Shown: positions 1 to 12,603, numbered from the stretch's first letter. The stretch: 64,000 nucleotides of DNA from Brachyhypopomus gauderio (GCF_052324685.1 NC_135222.1:7169414-7233413), one strand, 5' to 3'. The notes: a model not told the origin generated them from the letters alone. Made by a program: numbers and translations.

Positions 1-70
1 ACCAGCTGTCCTGCTTTGTCATGCTGTTTTTAGCCTTCATCATCATGCTCGAAGTCGTGCATGATATATC

Positions 71-72
<2 letters not shown>

Positions 73-130
<58 letters not shown>

Positions 131-163
131 TGCATTTTATGATATATGATATATGATATATCC

Positions 164-250
<87 letters not shown>
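73..250. repeat. Twin (AT)n microsatellite arrays
   Basis: Two long pure AT dinucleotide arrays (about 73-128 and 168-250) flank a 39-base spacer. The spacer contains several GATATAT words. A GATATATCCCA-like word precedes each array, which suggests that array plus flank was duplicated. The apparent reading frames here (alternating Tyr-Ile) come from the repeat and are not genes. The tract is self-complementary and could extrude hairpins. Array length may be unreliable in the assembly. Confidence 0.97.
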
Positions 251-254
<4 letters not shown>

Positions 255-1811
255 ACACAACACATACTGGATATGGGATGCATCATCTACGACTTCGGCA
301 ATAATCCTTGAGGTGATTAATGGTGTAATGGGTGCCTTTGCCACGTGCGTGTATAGACATGCATGTGTGTGGACTGCACGTTGCTCTGGAGCGCTCGACC
401 CTGAAGGTAATCCTGTGCCCCAATTTGCTTGCATGACCATGTGACTAACCAGAACCTGGATGTTTCCTGTTAACTATTACGTGAGCTTCGAGTGATCCTT
501 AATCTCAGGGTGTTGTCTACAAAGGTCCCCCTCCCCTCACCATTTCAAATAAACGTGATATGAAATGAGACTCAATAAATCAGTGCATTTGACCACTAGA
601 TGTGAGCCAATGTGGAAACTCCCGACTCCCAGAACGGCGTGTCCCTCTTGCGCACGTTATTTCGGTTAATATTGCAGCGTGTGAATAACTGATTTGTATG
701 AGTGTGAATACCTGGTTAGTATACTCGTGTTTTTTTTTCTTTTGTGATCAGTGCGTTTAAAGTGCGCCTTTGAGGTGTGCCTGCTCACTAGCTCCTCCCA
801 AGTTTTCTTATGTGGGCGTGGTTCCGTTTTTGTTTATTGATATCGCACTTCTTAAAAAGTGCATTGTTAACAGAGATTACTTTTGTGTTCTTTTTCCATA
901 CGCATAATCTAATATTAATATAGGGGTGCATCAAAACATCATGGAGCTGCCATGTCTATGTTAAATAATGCTGATGTTGGTTCGTGTACTGACCGGTAAT
1001 CATGTGATGTGTTTTTCCCGCGGGGGAGTTGTGGACGTCATAGGAGTAATGATAAGTCATCGCTCTATTAAAATTCATGTCCTCTGACATGCATGCTAAG
1101 AATGCTCACTCCCAGAATGCATTGGACCCAAATCCTATGTTAAGGAGAGAGTCAGGGGGAAAATGTTTGTGCATAACAACTAACATTTCCCACTGTATAA
1201 AACTCATATCTTCCTTCCTTTAAATCTTCAAATTTAAAATAGGACTATGTGCAGTGCCTGTGTAGTTAACCATGAAACAATGCCCTGGCTTTCAGCCTTG
1301 AAGTTTAAGGAATGTTCATTTGAATGTTCCATTGTACTGTCAAATCACTCAACTCGTATGTCTGACAAAAGGTTAATTTGTCTGGCTCTTTCCTGGTTGA
1401 TGGAAATTCTTTTAGAAAGTGATCCACTCGTGGTAGAATATGCACAACCGGCAACCTGGGTCCCATTATCAGTTGTTATCTGTGCTGTACAGATGTTCGC
1501 TAAGGACAAACGTGGCAAGCCAAAAGAACAAACACTGGACACACACGGGCCCCACCAGAACACAAGGGTGGGCCTGGAAAAACCTTATTTACTCCACAAT
1601 CTTTCCCCACAAAGGGATTCTCGCCACAGAGGAAACCCCATCTATGCCTGTTGATCCTGGGCAGGAGGTCCCGTTGTTCTTTCCCCCCACCATCGTTATG
1701 ACACGTGCAGACAGGGTGTGGAACAAACCAGTGCCTGGCGGCCTGGACCCACTGGAGCCACAGCTGGAGTCTGAGCTGGCCGCTGGCCCAACGTGACTCT
1801 GCAAGCAGCAG
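251..1811. other. Non-coding stretch, nothing recognised
   Basis: Unique-looking AT-rich sequence. Reading frames are short, overlap on both strands and match no family I know. I see no splice-bounded exon, tRNA or identifiable transposon. Confidence 0.6.
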
Positions 1812-1831
1812 CCCCCCCCCCCCCCCCCCCC
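1812..1831. repeat. Poly-C tract (20 C)
   Basis: An uninterrupted run of 20 C on the plus strand. It is one of several long C or G runs in this window. Poly-proline and poly-glycine reading frames across it are artefacts. Confidence 0.97.
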
Positions 1832-1923
1832 GTATAGTGAAATACATCTACTATACAGTTCCCCCAGTTGTCAACATGAAGCATGCGCGCATACATAAAT
1901 TCATACGCACACATATGTACACA

Positions 1924-2277
1924 CAGGCCACTTTATTGGGTAGTCCATGCTAGTACTGGGTTTGACTTCCTTTTGCCTTCAGAACTTCCTTAATTATTTG
2001 TGGCATAGATTCAATAAGCTACGGCAAAAAATTCCTCAGAAATTCTGGTCCATATTGACATAATGGTGTCGCACAGCTGCTGCAGATCCATGGAGACTCA
2101 TCAGGCCTCTTCCTTTGTTTGGCAAGCCAGTGTGAATTGTAGGTTGGGGTGCTTGTTCCTGACAGGGGTGGCCCTGGTCATCTGTTGCTGTAGCCCCTCT
2201 GATTCAAGGTTGATGTGTTGTGCATTCAGAGATGCTCTTCTGCACACCTCAGTTGTAATGGGTGGTTATTTGACTTA
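1924..2277 (-). mobile_element. Tc1/mariner-like DNA transposon remnant, internally deleted
   Basis: The sequence begins with a terminal-repeat-like GGCCACTTTATTGGGTAG. It continues with segments I recognise from a common fish Tc1-like element: text around 'CTTTTGCCTTCAGAACTTCCTTAATT', 'TGGTCCATATTGACATAATGG', and near the other end 'TTCAGAGATGCTCTTCTGCACACCTCAGTTGTAA'. In the family the transposase is antisense to this text, so it would lie on the minus strand here. Most of the transposase, including the catalytic region, is missing. The junction lies near 2090, where text from the element's start runs directly into 'GAGACTCATCAGGCC'. The minus-strand remnant has stops and the far terminal repeat is absent, so the copy cannot move. 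Recognition is from memory of the family, not from an alignment. Confidence 0.8.
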
Positions 2278-3187
2278 AAGGTTTTTGGTTAAATTCACAA
2301 TAACACAATAACTTTATTGCAAGGCATATATTTGATAAGATCCATTCCATATAATTGCAGTACGGTATTTTAGCCATTTCCTGTAGCCCAAGTTTGTGAT
2401 TACCCATGGATAAACCATTTGTTTGAGCATGGCTGCAAAAACCCTGGTGCAACTTGACTGAAATGGTGACAGTGTTGTGACTGAAGCTCAACTGTTGACG
2501 AAGCTTAATTGAAGTGTCCGTAATTGAGCAAAGCACTTTACAAGAACCGTTATTAAACCAAAACTGTGTCTCATCATCTTTAAACACATAACTGCATGAG
2601 TCAGTTCTGCAAGTGCAGGAAGACTTACAAAGCAACACAGTCTCAAAAGCAGTGACGATCGGCTAGATTGCAGAAGTCCTTTGCAGCTTGGGGTGCACCA
2701 GGTGCACTCTTACGACCCGTACATTTGGTCCAGTAAACAAATCAGTGTCTTCCTTGCTCTGACCCTAAAACACACATGGCGGTGGAGTCGTGTTCTGGCT
2801 GTGATGCAGGAACGCGTCCCACACCACTTGCCCACTCACACTATCGATCTGTTTCTGTACCGCTGCACACGTTGCGAAATGCTTGGTTGCTGTCTGGTGA
2901 CATCATGAGCCGGAATACCACTCACAAGCCCGGAACCTTCCAAAACGCCTGCCTCCACATTGGATGAGGCGAGCTCGCTGATTGGTTAAGAGGGGTGGTA
3001 GCAGCAATCTGATGGACTGTGTAGATAGCAGCATCTGCAATGCTATTGGCCAGGCTGAAGATGTCTTTGTGTACTGTGTGTTATTTATTGATTTATTGTC
3101 TTTTCTGTCAGCTGTGCATTGATGGGAATTCTGAAAGATTCGGGCATCGTAAGACACTTACTTACCAACATCATGCTGGGAAATCCA
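2278..3187. other. Non-coding stretch, nothing recognised
   Basis: Mixed-composition sequence after the Tc1 remnant. The longest open frame (minus strand, about 2249-2638) has no domain I recognise. No credible exon or RNA gene is visible. Confidence 0.55.
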
Positions 3188-3206
3188 CCCCCCCCCCCCC
3201 CCCCCC
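3188..3206. repeat. Poly-C tract (19 C)
   Basis: An uninterrupted run of 19 C followed by AATCACC. It is the same kind of long C homopolymer as at 1812. Confidence 0.97.
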
Positions 3207-5159
3207 AATCACCAACACCCTGCTCCGGCTTAAACTGTTCAGGGGAGGTTGGTGTTTACAGCCTCCAGGCATTACTGTGCCTTTCTCCTCAGTGACTTTT
3301 TTGCAGAGATGACTCACCACTGTGTCTCAACAGATCGAGTGCTCAGAGGACGCAGCCATTTTGCCACCACAAGGGAGATATTGACGCATGAATTTTCTAA
3401 TGTATTGCACACATTTAATATTAGATCAGTGCATTATGTTAAAAACCATTCTAATATATGAGCTAGTATATGATTTTAGGGAGTCTCCGAATATTGGTAT
3501 GTTAGTCATTGCATATAAGAAATCACTAAAACAAAATGAACTGTTTTATGCCCAGCATAATAGTGGATTTGTGGTCCGTCGTTGTCATGCACGCAAATTT
3601 ACCCTCCGGTGCTACCAGCAGGTGTCAGTATGATACTGCTATAATAGCGCTTATGTCCCGTCTTCCCTCGGTTAGTCGTTCCAGTGCAGGGCAGCCAGCC
3701 AATACGGGCTGAGGCTGAGTTAAATTCCTGCACCGTTACATCAGTTCTCCAGTAGACTTTGACTCACAAGGTGGCCAGACTTTTGGGGTCCTGTCTGAGA
3801 CAACTTCTTCAGGAAACCAGACGGGCTAGACGTCTCGCTACAGTCTAAATTCCCAACATACTGATGCGTGTTGTTTTCCCCTCAATGTCTGGAAAAGTGT
3901 CTATTATTCAAGACGGTAGTGAGAGTGATTTTACCAGCGTGCTATATTTAAACCACAGCCTAACAATAACTCGATGCTCATGCTAGATGCATATCTTGAC
4001 GTTTACACAAAGACTTCATGGCACAGCTGGAATACTTTTGACCACTAGATTATTCTATCAGAGTATTGTGTAGAGAAAAATAACTTCATATCGTTTTCAT
4101 ATCTTTTACGGTTAATGTGTTATTTAATCCGTAACCAATTTTCCTTTTGAACGTTAGATGTGTTTAGGAAGGTTATCAGTTCCAAAGTTCTAGCGCTTCA
4201 CTGCTGTGTTGGAGGATCAGTTGCGGCCATATTTCATCACCTGCGGCTAAGACACTGTGCTGAGTCACCGAAAAACATCAGCGTAGTTTTACTCGGAGCT
4301 CCAATGACTCAGCGCTTATCAGAGAGCGCCTCCTGCCTTCTCTCTCATTTATTGAGGATGGAGTGGACAACAACACCATTTCCTCTAACGCACACGGGCA
4401 GCAAACTTTTAGTAGTTTCAGAAAAAAAACAACACGAAAATCTGAAGACCCTGTTTCGTCCCCCATTCTCCCATTCCGTAATCACCTTCTCCAAAGGCTG
4501 CTGCAGAATTGGGTCATGTTGTGATGTGAGGACCGCGGCGACATTGGGCTGTGGCTTAGCAGAGCTGTTCCTGCCCCCCACCCCACACATACACACTCGG
4601 ATGGGTTTCCCCCTCTATCACACGTGTCCTGGTCTGCCTCGAAACAGACTGGGGAGTGGTAGAAAAGAAATAAGTGAGCAGGGGAGGGGGGGGGATTGGT
4701 CAGGGAAATGCCTGGGCTGTTTTTGCCGGGTGATGTTTTTCACCGCAGATAAGTTGAATTGCAGGACAGTTGCCTCATATCGTGTTTTCCATGTCTGATG
4801 TCAACACCTGCAACTTTGTTTATTCATTTCAATAAGTCTAAAACGAAATACTGTATGTGTCCACCAAATATTCAGTGATGCAAGAGTTCTGAAACCCAGT
4901 GTCCTGAGCACAGATGAGATTAAAGCCAAACGAGATTAAATACCGTTGAACACTGAATAAGGGTGCCGTTATAACACAAATCACAGATACTGTAACTTCA
5001 GACACCACCTTCGAATCAGTCAGTGCTGTCCACGTTCATCTTATCAAGACAGCACGCGCTGCTCCCCTCTGGTGTCCAGCCAGTACCTTTCACCCAGTTC
5101 CCTCCTGCTTTATGTGCTGTGTTCACTCTGCATCTGCAGAAGCACAGAGCTCCACGCTT
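3207..5159. other. Non-coding stretch, nothing recognised
   Basis: The longest frame (4160-4798, plus, 212 codons) has no recognisable domain, overlaps other frames, and includes the T- and G-rich simple sequence near 4680. I treat it as chance. No splice-bounded exon is supported. Confidence 0.5.
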
Positions 5160-5330
5160 TTCACACTCCCACACCGCGGCATCTCTCCCCTGGACGCGGG
5201 GGTAACGTCTTTCTGCTCAGCCGCCCACGGCCACCGCCCACGCGTGCGCGCGTGCGTCTGTGCGTTTGCGTGCGCAGCGTAACCTTTAGCTTCTGAAAGC
5301 TCGGGCTCGCCCCACCGCCCCCCTCTTCTC
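5160..5330. promoter_or_regulatory. Small CpG- and GC-rich block
   Basis: A short GC-rich island with alternating CG/TG tracts (GCGTGCGCGCGTGCG near 5243-5257) and several CpGs, standing out from AT-rich flanks. Such blocks can mark promoters or unmethylated regulatory DNA. I see no TATA box with a coding exon attached, so a promoter role is only a possibility. The alternating purine-pyrimidine core could adopt Z-DNA. Confidence 0.3.
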
Positions 5331-5872
5331 ACTCCCAGAGAAAAGAGTACGAACGGGATTACTCGCCTGACCTTTATCTATTGACCGTGCGCGAGTCATA
5401 GATTAGATAACTGCACTGCTGCTTAAGAAGCATGATGCTCTTTTTTCGGTACTGGCGCGTTCGCTGTTGTCTCGTGGCGATCTTTCTCATCTTTCGGGTT
5501 TTTAGGTTATGATAGGGTGAGTGCACTCCAAAAGCCCCTTCAGCCAGCCAATCATTTTCAACAAGGCTGTTAGCGCTACTGATTATCAAAAACGCACTGA
5601 AACAAAATGCAAGGTTGTATGGTGTTTTGACTGAACGTAAAATCCACTGAAATATGCCATGTTACTCATCTTTCTCTGTGTCGGTGTGTTACAAAGGTTA
5701 CAAAGAATATGGTAGTTATGAAATGCCACATACTGCAGATGCTCAAATGTCATGTGGTAAGGGGGTATATACTTCAAGAATGTGGGTCAGTCAACCAATT
5801 TATCACACAGCTTGAATGATTAAGTCTCTTTTATCTAAATTTCAGTGTTCTGAAAAGGCACCCATGATGGGT

Positions 5873-5902
5873 TTAGGGTTAGGGTTAGGGTTAGGGTTAG
5901 GG
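5873..5902 (+). repeat. Interstitial telomeric repeat (TTAGGG)5
   Basis: Five perfect tandem TTAGGG units in G-rich orientation, preceded by a T and followed by GTCTTCC. It is the vertebrate telomere unit located inside unique sequence. Short perfect interstitial blocks like this are usually explained by telomerase-mediated repair of a break or by slippage. The Gly-Leu repeat frame across it is an artefact. Confidence 0.97.
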
Positions 5903-6444
5903 TCTTCCTCTTCTGCACACCTGAGTTCTGTGCATTCCAGCGCTTCCTGCTCGAGGTCTTTCCGTTCTGTCGTACAGCTGCATGCCCTGATTGTGTGCTC
6001 ACTGCTCACATAAAAGATTTTTTTAAACATCAGACAACAATAGTACATATTTGGACATTTTGCATCATAATAAAAGCAGCTTCTGCATAGCGAGCGTATG
6101 AATGTGGTGGTGATTTCAGTGTGGGACGAGCACAGCCCCTAAAAAGAATGTTCATGCTTCGCATTGTTTCTCAGGCTGAATCACCGTCTCCATGAGCTGT
6201 GCTTTGCATGCTCCAACGCTCCCTGCATACTTTACATTGAGAGGACTGTTTAAAGCAAAGGCACAGGCACCTGGCACAGTGCTAGCATTCCTTTTTATTA
6301 CAAGTAGCAGAGCTACAAGCAAAGGAACACTTGGCAGGTTCCTGCCTTTATTAATTATCAGTGACCGTATTTAAGCACACGGTGTGCGTTACGTCGTGTG
6401 CCAGACTGGAAGAAGTTACTCCTTTTGTCTTGGTAACAGTTGGG
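5903..6444. other. Non-coding stretch, nothing recognised
   Basis: Unique-looking sequence with only short frames. No exon, RNA gene or repeat family is recognised. Confidence 0.5.
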
Positions 6445-6550
6445 AACACACATACACACACACACCTACACACACACGCGCGAACATGTGCACACACACG
6501 TGCATGCACACAAACACGTGCATGCAAACATACACACACACACGCGCGAA
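6445..6550. repeat. Degenerate (CA)n with internal duplication
   Basis: An imperfect CA-rich tract. The word ACACACACGCGCGAAC occurs near 6470 and again near 6534, so the tract grew partly by duplication of about 64 bases. Histidine-threonine frames across it are artefacts. Confidence 0.9.
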
Positions 6551-8197
6551 CTGTGGTCTAATAGGTTTGGAATGCAGTAGGCTATATTCCCAAGAGAATG
6601 TTAGCACAATGCTAGTATCATCAAAAATATTTTTGGAAACATTATTTGGAAAACTTTACACACAGACGATTCCTTTGTGGCATTTTGTTCGGGGTGTGAT
6701 GAGCACAAAAGAATGAAAAGAATCTACCACCTTGGTGACAAGAACACTGATAGAGGAATTCCTCATCGGATGCATTTTGACTGAACTCTCACTGTCTGTC
6801 CTCTTGTCTAGATACTATGCGTACACATGCAGACAGGATGTGCATCACTGCCACCAGCCGTCTGGTCTGGCGCTGTATCTGCGGAATGTGCATGCCGTCA
6901 CAGTTCAACCTGAGGAGTCTGTTTGCTCTGGAGCGTATGGCTGTGTGTCCCACCTTCTTCCTGTTTTCATGTGGGGGGGGAAAGGGCCATTTGTGCATAA
7001 TTTATAAGCAGAGGGCCCGAATGGTGCATGGTGCACGTTATAAGGACGCCCAAGGCGTGGAGTCTCAGTGATATTTAACCAGAGCTAGTCCTGGTCAAAC
7101 TGCCCAAGCTGGAATTTTTTTTTTCAAAGGGTCTTCAGAGTCTGCCCTCAGTCACAAAACAATATCAGACTTTCTATCAGCAATGTCTGGTGCGTCTACG
7201 AATGCAACTCATTATGCACAGTTCGTTCAGGATATGGGAACACCTGGGCAGGTGACGGCGTGTCGTGTGACGGCAGGTATGTGATGGCGTGGGCTGCAGG
7301 TGCCTTAGCTCACGGGCAGCCTGAAGGCACACTCTATACCCACTCCAGACAGGTTCCAGACAGGCACAAGATCCTCGTGTTCCTCTCACTTTTAAAGACC
7401 TTCAGTAAATGTGATTCAACTATTTTTTTTTCCGCTTTCCCTCCACAGGAGTGCATATGACGCAGGGTGAGGGGCCTCATTTCTTGGGGGTCCTGTGCAG
7501 GACACAGACTTCCTTCCTCTCTGATGATCTGTCAGGCACATGAAGCATCTGAGCACGCTGTTTGTCACATGTTGTAATCAGCATTTGTACTATCTGGGCT
7601 CTGTCCATGGAACACACTGTGCCAACACTGATTTATGACCCATTTCCCATTCTCTCTCAGCTGCTGACATTAATGGAGCTTAACCAATCCGTTTTTCTTG
7701 TTCAGCTTTACGTGGCCGTCAGCTACACAGGGTGACTTGTTACTGTGTGGCACACATCCAAGATTTAATTTCAATGTCAAGCGTTCGGTGTCGTGTCAAA
7801 CGTTTGTTTTGCATTGTGGTTTAGAGATGTGCAGAACAGGCTGTCTGTGTTTGCAGATTAATTCTTATCACGAAGGTATTGCATCATTATAAATATATCT
7901 TGCAGCCAGAATATTGGTTGATTTTGGTCGTATCAGACACATGTCCTACTCTTGCTATGCAAGAGTGCCCATTCAAACATTTTCACCTTTCCTTGGGAAA
8001 GCACGGATGGCTGGTTGGGACTTTTATCTGTCTCCAGGTCAGCAGGCCAGCGAGGCGGTGACCGGCCACCGAGCCATAAAACCATGCCGCCCTAACGGCC
8101 TCCATCAGTAAGATCAACAAGGAGCCGTGACTCTTCTCAGGCAGCGGTGTCACTCGAGGTTGCGGTCTGGGGCGTTCGTTCCCACACTCTGCTCCGC
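6551..8197. other. Non-coding stretch, nothing recognised
   Basis: Mixed sequence with frames below about 90 codons, none recognisable. No transposon ends or RNA genes are seen. Confidence 0.5.
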
Positions 8198-8292
8198 CCC
8201 CCCCCACCCCCACCCCACCCCCACCCCGCAGAGCCCTCCTCACTGTTGGGCTTGCTCCTGCACTCTCGCACCTCCTCCTCCTCCTCCTCCTC
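8198..8292. repeat. C-rich and (CCT)n simple repeats
   Basis: A (CCCCCACC)-type pyrimidine tract at about 8198-8228, then a (CCT)7 array at 8271-8291. Proline- or serine-rich frames on plus and glycine-rich frames on minus arise from these repeats. Confidence 0.9.
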
Positions 8293-9663
8293 TCACGCCT
8301 GTCCCGTCAGGCTCAACACAACACTCACTACGCCACCTCGGTTCCGTTCCAGCTCTGCATAAGCACCTCTCGGACTTCCACTGCTGAACCACTGGAAGAA
8401 CCTGCAGTGAAATCACGAGATCATGTGTGTGAGCATGTGAGAACATTGCTCTCAAGATAGCAACAAAGCCTGAGGAACTGTACCTCACTTCCTTTGTTTG
8501 CAAACTTTCTTTTTCCCTGGTTGTGTCATGCACACGGTTGCTTCTCCCATGACCTGTAGTGGAGGTGTCGCACCCGAGGGGTCAGGACTCCCCTTGGAGC
8601 TGAAGTTGTGTACTCACGCAGGCTGCTAAATCTGACACCTCGTCCTGGCTACAGCCCCCCCCCCCCCTTGTCAGTCCACGTAAATGACTCGGGCTGTAGC
8701 TGTACCTGCTGTTTAAGCCTGTTTGCATTAGCCGTTGAACCACCTAAAATACTCAAACGTCAGCTGAACTGCAGTAGATGAGCAGTATTTGAAAAGTTTA
8801 GTGTTCCAACACTGATCACAGTCAGTATTGCAACAGCTACGCTAAACTGTAAAGGTCCGTGTATGCGTACGAGATAAGTAATTTTGCAAAGAACTCCAAA
8901 GAACTCTGAGTACCTCTTTAGTTAAGATTTACTGACTTTATCGCCAAACAAACATTCTTTAACTTTTAACGCTTCATACAGTAGAAACAGTGAGATATCC
9001 AAGTATACATTGTTTGCTTGTACAGTTCTTACAACTGCACTAAGCAAATGTCTAATCTCCTCGCTCTCAAGTTCCAAGTTTACAAGTTCCCAGTAGTTAC
9101 AAGTCTGTTATTTCCATATTTGTTTCAATTTTTTTGCTCACAAACATGTGATCACGTTCCTATACTTGCTTCTTTGAAAGATGTCCATAACAATAGGAAA
9201 TTCCTTTTCCTTGGCCATTTTCATGACCTTTCAACCTGCAGCATGCTCTCTTCGTTGATTCATCCACACTTTTCCCATAAGTCAAATGATTGCGGAGAGT
9301 CACCACTTCAGTGCAGAGGTGCAAATTGGTGAAGTACCTCTGATTCAGAGGGGCCTGACTAAAAATGTCTTGGAATGCCAACGCTGATTCATATACAACT
9401 GTACTGTCACATCACAAACACACTGTATATAAAAAAAAAACACAAGCAATTTATGCACAGTCCCCCAGAAGGATACAAAACATGAGAGTTGGGGTGTGGC
9501 AAGAAGAACAGAATAAGGTTCTATAAATGAATAGAAATAAATAGAACTGCAAGCTTGCAATAACAATGTGTTTAAGGACACAAAAGATCGCATTTATTAA
9601 GGCAATTGAAAAAGTTTTACAAGGTGTATAGATGGTATTAGAAGGTATTAAAAATCAATAGCT
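8293..9663. other. Non-coding stretch; contains C13 at 8655-8667
   Basis: Apart from a run of 13 C there is only AT-rich unique sequence. The 104-codon frame at 9018-9332 has no recognisable domain or splice context. Confidence 0.5.
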
Positions 9664-9681
9664 GTGTGTGTGTGTGTGTGT

Positions 9682-9755
<74 letters not shown>
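9664..9755. repeat. (GT)n microsatellite, about 46 units
   Basis: A long GT array interrupted once by TATG. It is a typical fish dinucleotide microsatellite. Confidence 0.98.
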
Positions 9756-9756
<1 letters not shown>

Positions 9757-10314
9757 CAAAGTCTTTAACCATGTAAAACTAAAGTAAAAGGACCAAAACA
9801 TTCAGGATCACACTCATGCTCAAATTAGCTCCATAATCAATAGCAGGCCTCTCTGCTCTTCCACACACATAGATGACCACCTACAGGATGATAAGAGTTA
9901 TCTTTTACAGCCTGAGCACTGGAATAATGATTAGCACATTCCAAGAAGTGATTTTATGAATGGGAGTCATAAACACCAATCAGGTCTGAATGTAAACCAA
10001 TGTTTTAAATAAGCAATTATATGCCTTAAAGTAATTACTTATTTCTTTATGGCAGTCTATCATGATGTTGACTGATGGACTGTTGCTCTGGGTTTCTTAT
10101 TTCTTAAGTCCCTTATTCACCACTTCCCAATTACCAGAGAAATTCTAATGCATTTCGTGCTAACTCAGTTATACATTTTTGCAGTATAGACAAATAAGAA
10201 GATCTATGCTCTATCTATCCATGATGGAATACCCTCATATGGTAATATACTGTATATATATAATATGTAATGTAATAATATATATACATACATACATACA
10301 CAGTACAATGAACC
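9756..10314. other. AT-rich non-coding stretch
   Basis: AT-rich unique sequence with short (TA) and (CATA) tracts near 10250-10300. No gene or transposon is recognised. Confidence 0.5.
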
Positions 10315-10490
10315 AATCTTTGGGAGCTGGGATCAGAGTCTGCCTTCATACAGCAGGAGCACACAGGACCAAATCACTTGCTCAAGCGCCCAGCAGTGGA
10401 TGCACAGCAGAGCCAGTACTCAACCCCCGGCCTTCCGGTTCCCAGCCCAGTGTGCTAGTCACTGGGCCCCTTGGCTCACCTTTCACTAAG
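10315..10490 (-). mobile_element. tRNA-derived SINE-like remnant, minus orientation
   Basis: The plus-strand text 'CACTTGCTCAAGCGCCCAGCAGTGGATG' and 'CTCAACCCCCGGCCTTCCGGTTCCC' resembles the reverse complement of the tRNA-type SINE core common in teleosts. The CTCAACCCCCGG segment would be the complement of an RNA polymerase III B box (GGTTCRANNCC), so the element reads on the minus strand. The segment 'AGTGTGCTAGTCACTGGGCCCC' matches the expected head side. It is diverged, and I see no clean target duplication or 3' tail. The family is recognised from memory. Confidence 0.65.
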
Positions 10491-12603
10491 GTGACTGTAG
10501 CGTGAAGGACTCGTTTGCCTGTTTGGATTGGTGCGTGAAGGCCAACGGTCTTCTATCTGCCTCCAGACGCTGCTGCTGGCGAGCTGGTGGTGATTTGCTA
10601 CATGTCTTGGGTCACATCTCGTTGTCTGCAGACTGACGTCTGTGAGATCTTGCTGATCGTGTTGTTTTTGTGCTTAGTTCAGTGTTTGGCTCCTCATTTT
10701 CCACACCTGTTTTCATTACTGCGCTCCTCTTACAGAAAACGCACATCGCTTTTGTAAAGCTCTGAGTGGAACCATGAAAGTGAACTTTTTCCTCACGGAC
10801 ATGCTGGTGAATACAGCGTGTCAAATGAAACTGTGCTCATTTACCACAATGTATTTACTCTGTTCCATTCACTAAAAATCAAGCACTGACCACAATAGTT
10901 GTCACATGTGTGAAAAATGCTTATTTAGCTTCTGTAAGGTTTCTTCAGGTGAGATGAGGAAGGTTCATTTTGTTGGTAACGAAGCCGGGGGGCTGTTACT
11001 TGTGTCTGGTCCGAGTCAGGCCAGAGCACATTATTAAAGGTGTGATTTCTAATGGATGTGCTCTTGCTTATTTAAAATGCATAACGCAGGCTGTCTGATG
11101 CGGCGTGGTAATGCTTTGATGACGCGTGAGCAGTGGGTCAACCGTTCTGAAGTGTGGGGTGAGCTCTTCCACAAGACATCCTACGATTGGTCTCGTGTTA
11201 ATTACCTGCATGCTTACAGCCTTATCATGACACAATGATGGATTCAGAGTGTTAAAGCAGGCCCGTTGTGGCCAATCACAGCTATTAGATAAGTCTAACG
11301 CACCGTTTCCTCAATCGCCAATGCGAGTCAGTCCACATCTCCAGTACACATGCTCCCACCTGAGATGTCTTTAAGAAAATTGACATCCAGAGCTTTAGAG
11401 ACAACAGCCTGGTATAATCAGCCTCTGCTGATTTTGATGACATATCACCTTCAGATGTTTCATGATACAGTTTGTACAACAATGTTAGGTATATAATTCT
11501 GAATTGTTAAGTTTGAGTTTACACGAGTTTGTAAATAGAGGGTTTTAAAAAATAATAATTTAATGTGCCATTTCAAGAACAAGAATTTATAAAGCAGCTG
11601 CAACTCCGGCTGTTTAGGAATATAAATACCATTTGGTCTATATGCTAATACAATGCTGAATGATGATTCAGTTGCTTGCTTAGATAAGGAGCCTCTCCTG
11701 AAGGAGCAGGAGTTTCTGTGCCTTGTGACGTACCTTGTTGAACAAGTACCTAAGCAGATGTCGTTTTGCCCTGAAGAGAAGAGAAGATTGTGTCTCTGTT
11801 GCTGGTGGGAAGAGTCTTCCGTCCTAGCCCCCAGGACAAAGGCATGAGGCTTTCACACCTTCACAGCTGAACTTCTCCTAGGGGGCAAGAGGTCAAAACA
11901 AGGGACAGGGGGAGATAATTAAAAGGGGTTGTTTACCATTCTTATTTTGGGGGTGGAGGTGCTGCTGTTGTTTGTGTGAGCCTCCTTTTTACATCTCTCT
12001 TGTGGAAAGGTGTGAATGACCCCCAGTGCGTGTGCATGCGTGCGCACACACACACGCACACACATAAATGAGGGAACGAAATAAACGTCTGGTGGTGTGA
12101 GAATTCTTTTAACTGGGGCAGACGCTATAAATGGAGCAGCCTGCTGTGTTGCTGTGTTTGTCTGCAGGGCTGCATTGCGTTTCCAAACTCTGCCAGCAGC
12201 ACAGCAGAAGTGTGGACAACTGCAGGGCCTAGAATTCACATCCCCAGAGGCCCAGATGCACAGGCCTAACGGCACTTGTTAAGTGCAGCCTGCTCTTTGT
12301 TTTACCATATGCCTTATTTGATGTGTTAATCTTAACCTGCTGCCTACACAGCCTAGATGGCTGAGCGGTGTTTCATTCGCACAGTAGATAGTGCATGCAC
12401 AGCGAGCCAGAGCTCTTTGAAATGTCTGCATGCATGTAATGGATTTATAAGCCCATGTTTGCAGGATGAGCTGCCTTGTAGTCACTCAACCCCCCCGGGT
12501 CACAGCAGAGAGGAACCAGATACACGAGAGATTGGCTGGGAGGGAAAGAGAGAGGAACTGAGAGTGAAACTGAGATGGAGTGAAAGAGCAGCAGGGAGAA
12601 GAC
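10491..12603. other. Non-coding stretch with short CA tract
   Basis: Contains a short (CA)n at about 12042-12065. Frames are short and unrecognised, including the 118-codon minus frame across 11919-12275. Confidence 0.5.

Noticed and set aside
4160..4798. 212-codon plus frame
   Set aside because: No domain, no splice context, overlapping minus frames and low-complexity 3' part; most likely chance.
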